64,000 bases of DNA from NCBI GenBank assembly GCA_963665935.1, contig OY762510.1:1922001-1986000 (forward strand). Reading direction: 5' to 3'. A model generated the notes under the pieces. That model saw only the letters and a program-made list of their open reading frames with translations, was not told the DNA's origin and did not search any database. The DNA is from Syntrophus sp963665935. Lineage in GTDB: Bacteria; Desulfobacterota; Syntrophia; Syntrophales; Syntrophaceae. The position numbers were made by a program, and so were the translations under genes. Below are positions 63,708 through 64,000 of the stretch, one piece after another. How positions within the stretch are numbered: the stretch's first letter is position 1; each line of letters begins with the position of its first letter.

Positions 63708-64000
63708 ATGACGATTGAACAACAGATTGAAAGCGCAGCAGAAGTCTTCCTGTCTTCGGGGTTGACGACCCCCCGGCTGGACGCGGAGGTCCTGCTGGCC
63801 TCTTACCTGAAGAAAGACCGGACCTGGCTTTTTGTCCATTCCGATCGGGACCTGAGCGTTCCGGAGGCGGAAGGGTTCCGTTGCTGGGTGGCAAGACGGC
63901 AGGAGGGGGAACCGGTGGCCTATCTTGTCGGGCATAAGGAATTCTGGTCGCTCGATTTTGCCGTGGATCCCCGGGTCCTGATTCCACGTCCGGATACGGA
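63708..64000 (+). CDS. prmC: Release factor glutamine methyltransferase, N-terminal part (runs off the window)
   Basis: The first 97 codons of PrmC/HemK, which methylates the GGQ glutamine of release factors. The helical N-terminal domain TIEQQIESAAEVFLSSG and the conserved RRQEGEPVAYLVGHKEFWSL followed by VLIPRPDT are visible; the SAM- and NPPY-motif region lies beyond the window. ATG 63708 is 33 bases after the prfA stop, the usual arrangement. Confidence 0.92.
   Translation, partial: MTIEQQIESAAEVFLSSGLTTPRLDAEVLLASYLKKDRTWLFVHSDRDLSVPEAEGFRCWVARRQEGEPVAYLVGHKEFWSLDFAVDPRVLIPRPDT

Noticed and set aside
62577..63935. 452-codon minus-strand frame opposite prfA
   Set aside because: Shadow frame opposite a certain release-factor gene.

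Overview
The window looks like a chromosome segment of a Gram-negative anaerobe of the former Deltaproteobacteria (Desulfobacterota), most like a Syntrophales member such as Syntrophus. Pointers are a large set of hybrid histidine kinases and GGDEF/EAL proteins, a TonB-dependent receptor, selA, a BirA-controlled biotin operon with built-in fatty-acid-synthesis genes, and a rho-rpmE-prfA-prmC block. The taxonomic call is inference from gene content.

Layout. 1-8.8 kb: end of a probable transporter binding protein, a tRNA-3'-end-like scrap with a long hairpin, glnS (-), an ACP/acyl-AMP ligase/acyltransferase fusion (+), then two genes carrying two frameshifts each (alcohol dehydrogenase +, zinc-dependent phospholipase C -) and a UMF1-type transporter. 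8.9-28 kb: a minus-strand signalling block. Two paralogous CHASE8-HAMP-PAS hybrid kinases, a periplasmic YfiR protein, a REC-PAS-GGDEF-EAL protein, a TonB-dependent receptor, a Cache-type kinase, a second hybrid kinase and a REC-HPt protein run towards recQ. A sigma-54-like promoter lies just upstream of yfiR. 28.3-29 kb: OmpA lipoprotein. 29.3-37.7 kb: a defence island with a type III-like restriction-modification pair, whose mod gene is cut by an in-frame amber codon, followed by a Septu-like ATPase/HNH pair. 37.8-45 kb: a DUF2064 gene, then a BirA-box promoter and the operon bioA - hotdog 1 - ACP - nitroreductase - ketoacyl synthase (frameshifted) - hotdog 2 - bioF - bioD. 45-51.7 kb: PAS-GGDEF cyclase, small hypothetical, nitroreductase, GAPDH, NtrC-type regulator and a convergent sensor kinase. 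51.9-55.6 kb: two small exported proteins and a peptide deformylase / metallo-beta-lactamase / DUF2600 terpene-synthase-like operon. 55.7-64 kb: HemN-like radical SAM protein, selA, rluD-type synthase, pgeF/yfiH, rho, rpmE, prfA and the start of prmC.

The most interesting system is the biotin operon. It lacks bioC, bioH, bioW and bioZ but carries its own acyl carrier protein, condensing enzyme, FMN nitroreductase and two hotdog proteins. One hotdog protein keeps only the catalytic His motif and the other keeps only the Glu motif, so a heterodimeric dehydratase in a dedicated pimeloyl pathway is plausible. Second is the YfiR/CHASE8 block, in which the sensing half of the YfiBNR switch appears wired to a phosphorelay. 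Third is a family of 120-130 bp palindromic elements (about 8941, 48669, 51747 and 62264) that mix and match terminal repeats and cores.

Several otherwise well-conserved genes carry single-base frameshifts or one stop codon, so sequencing error must be weighed against true gene decay.
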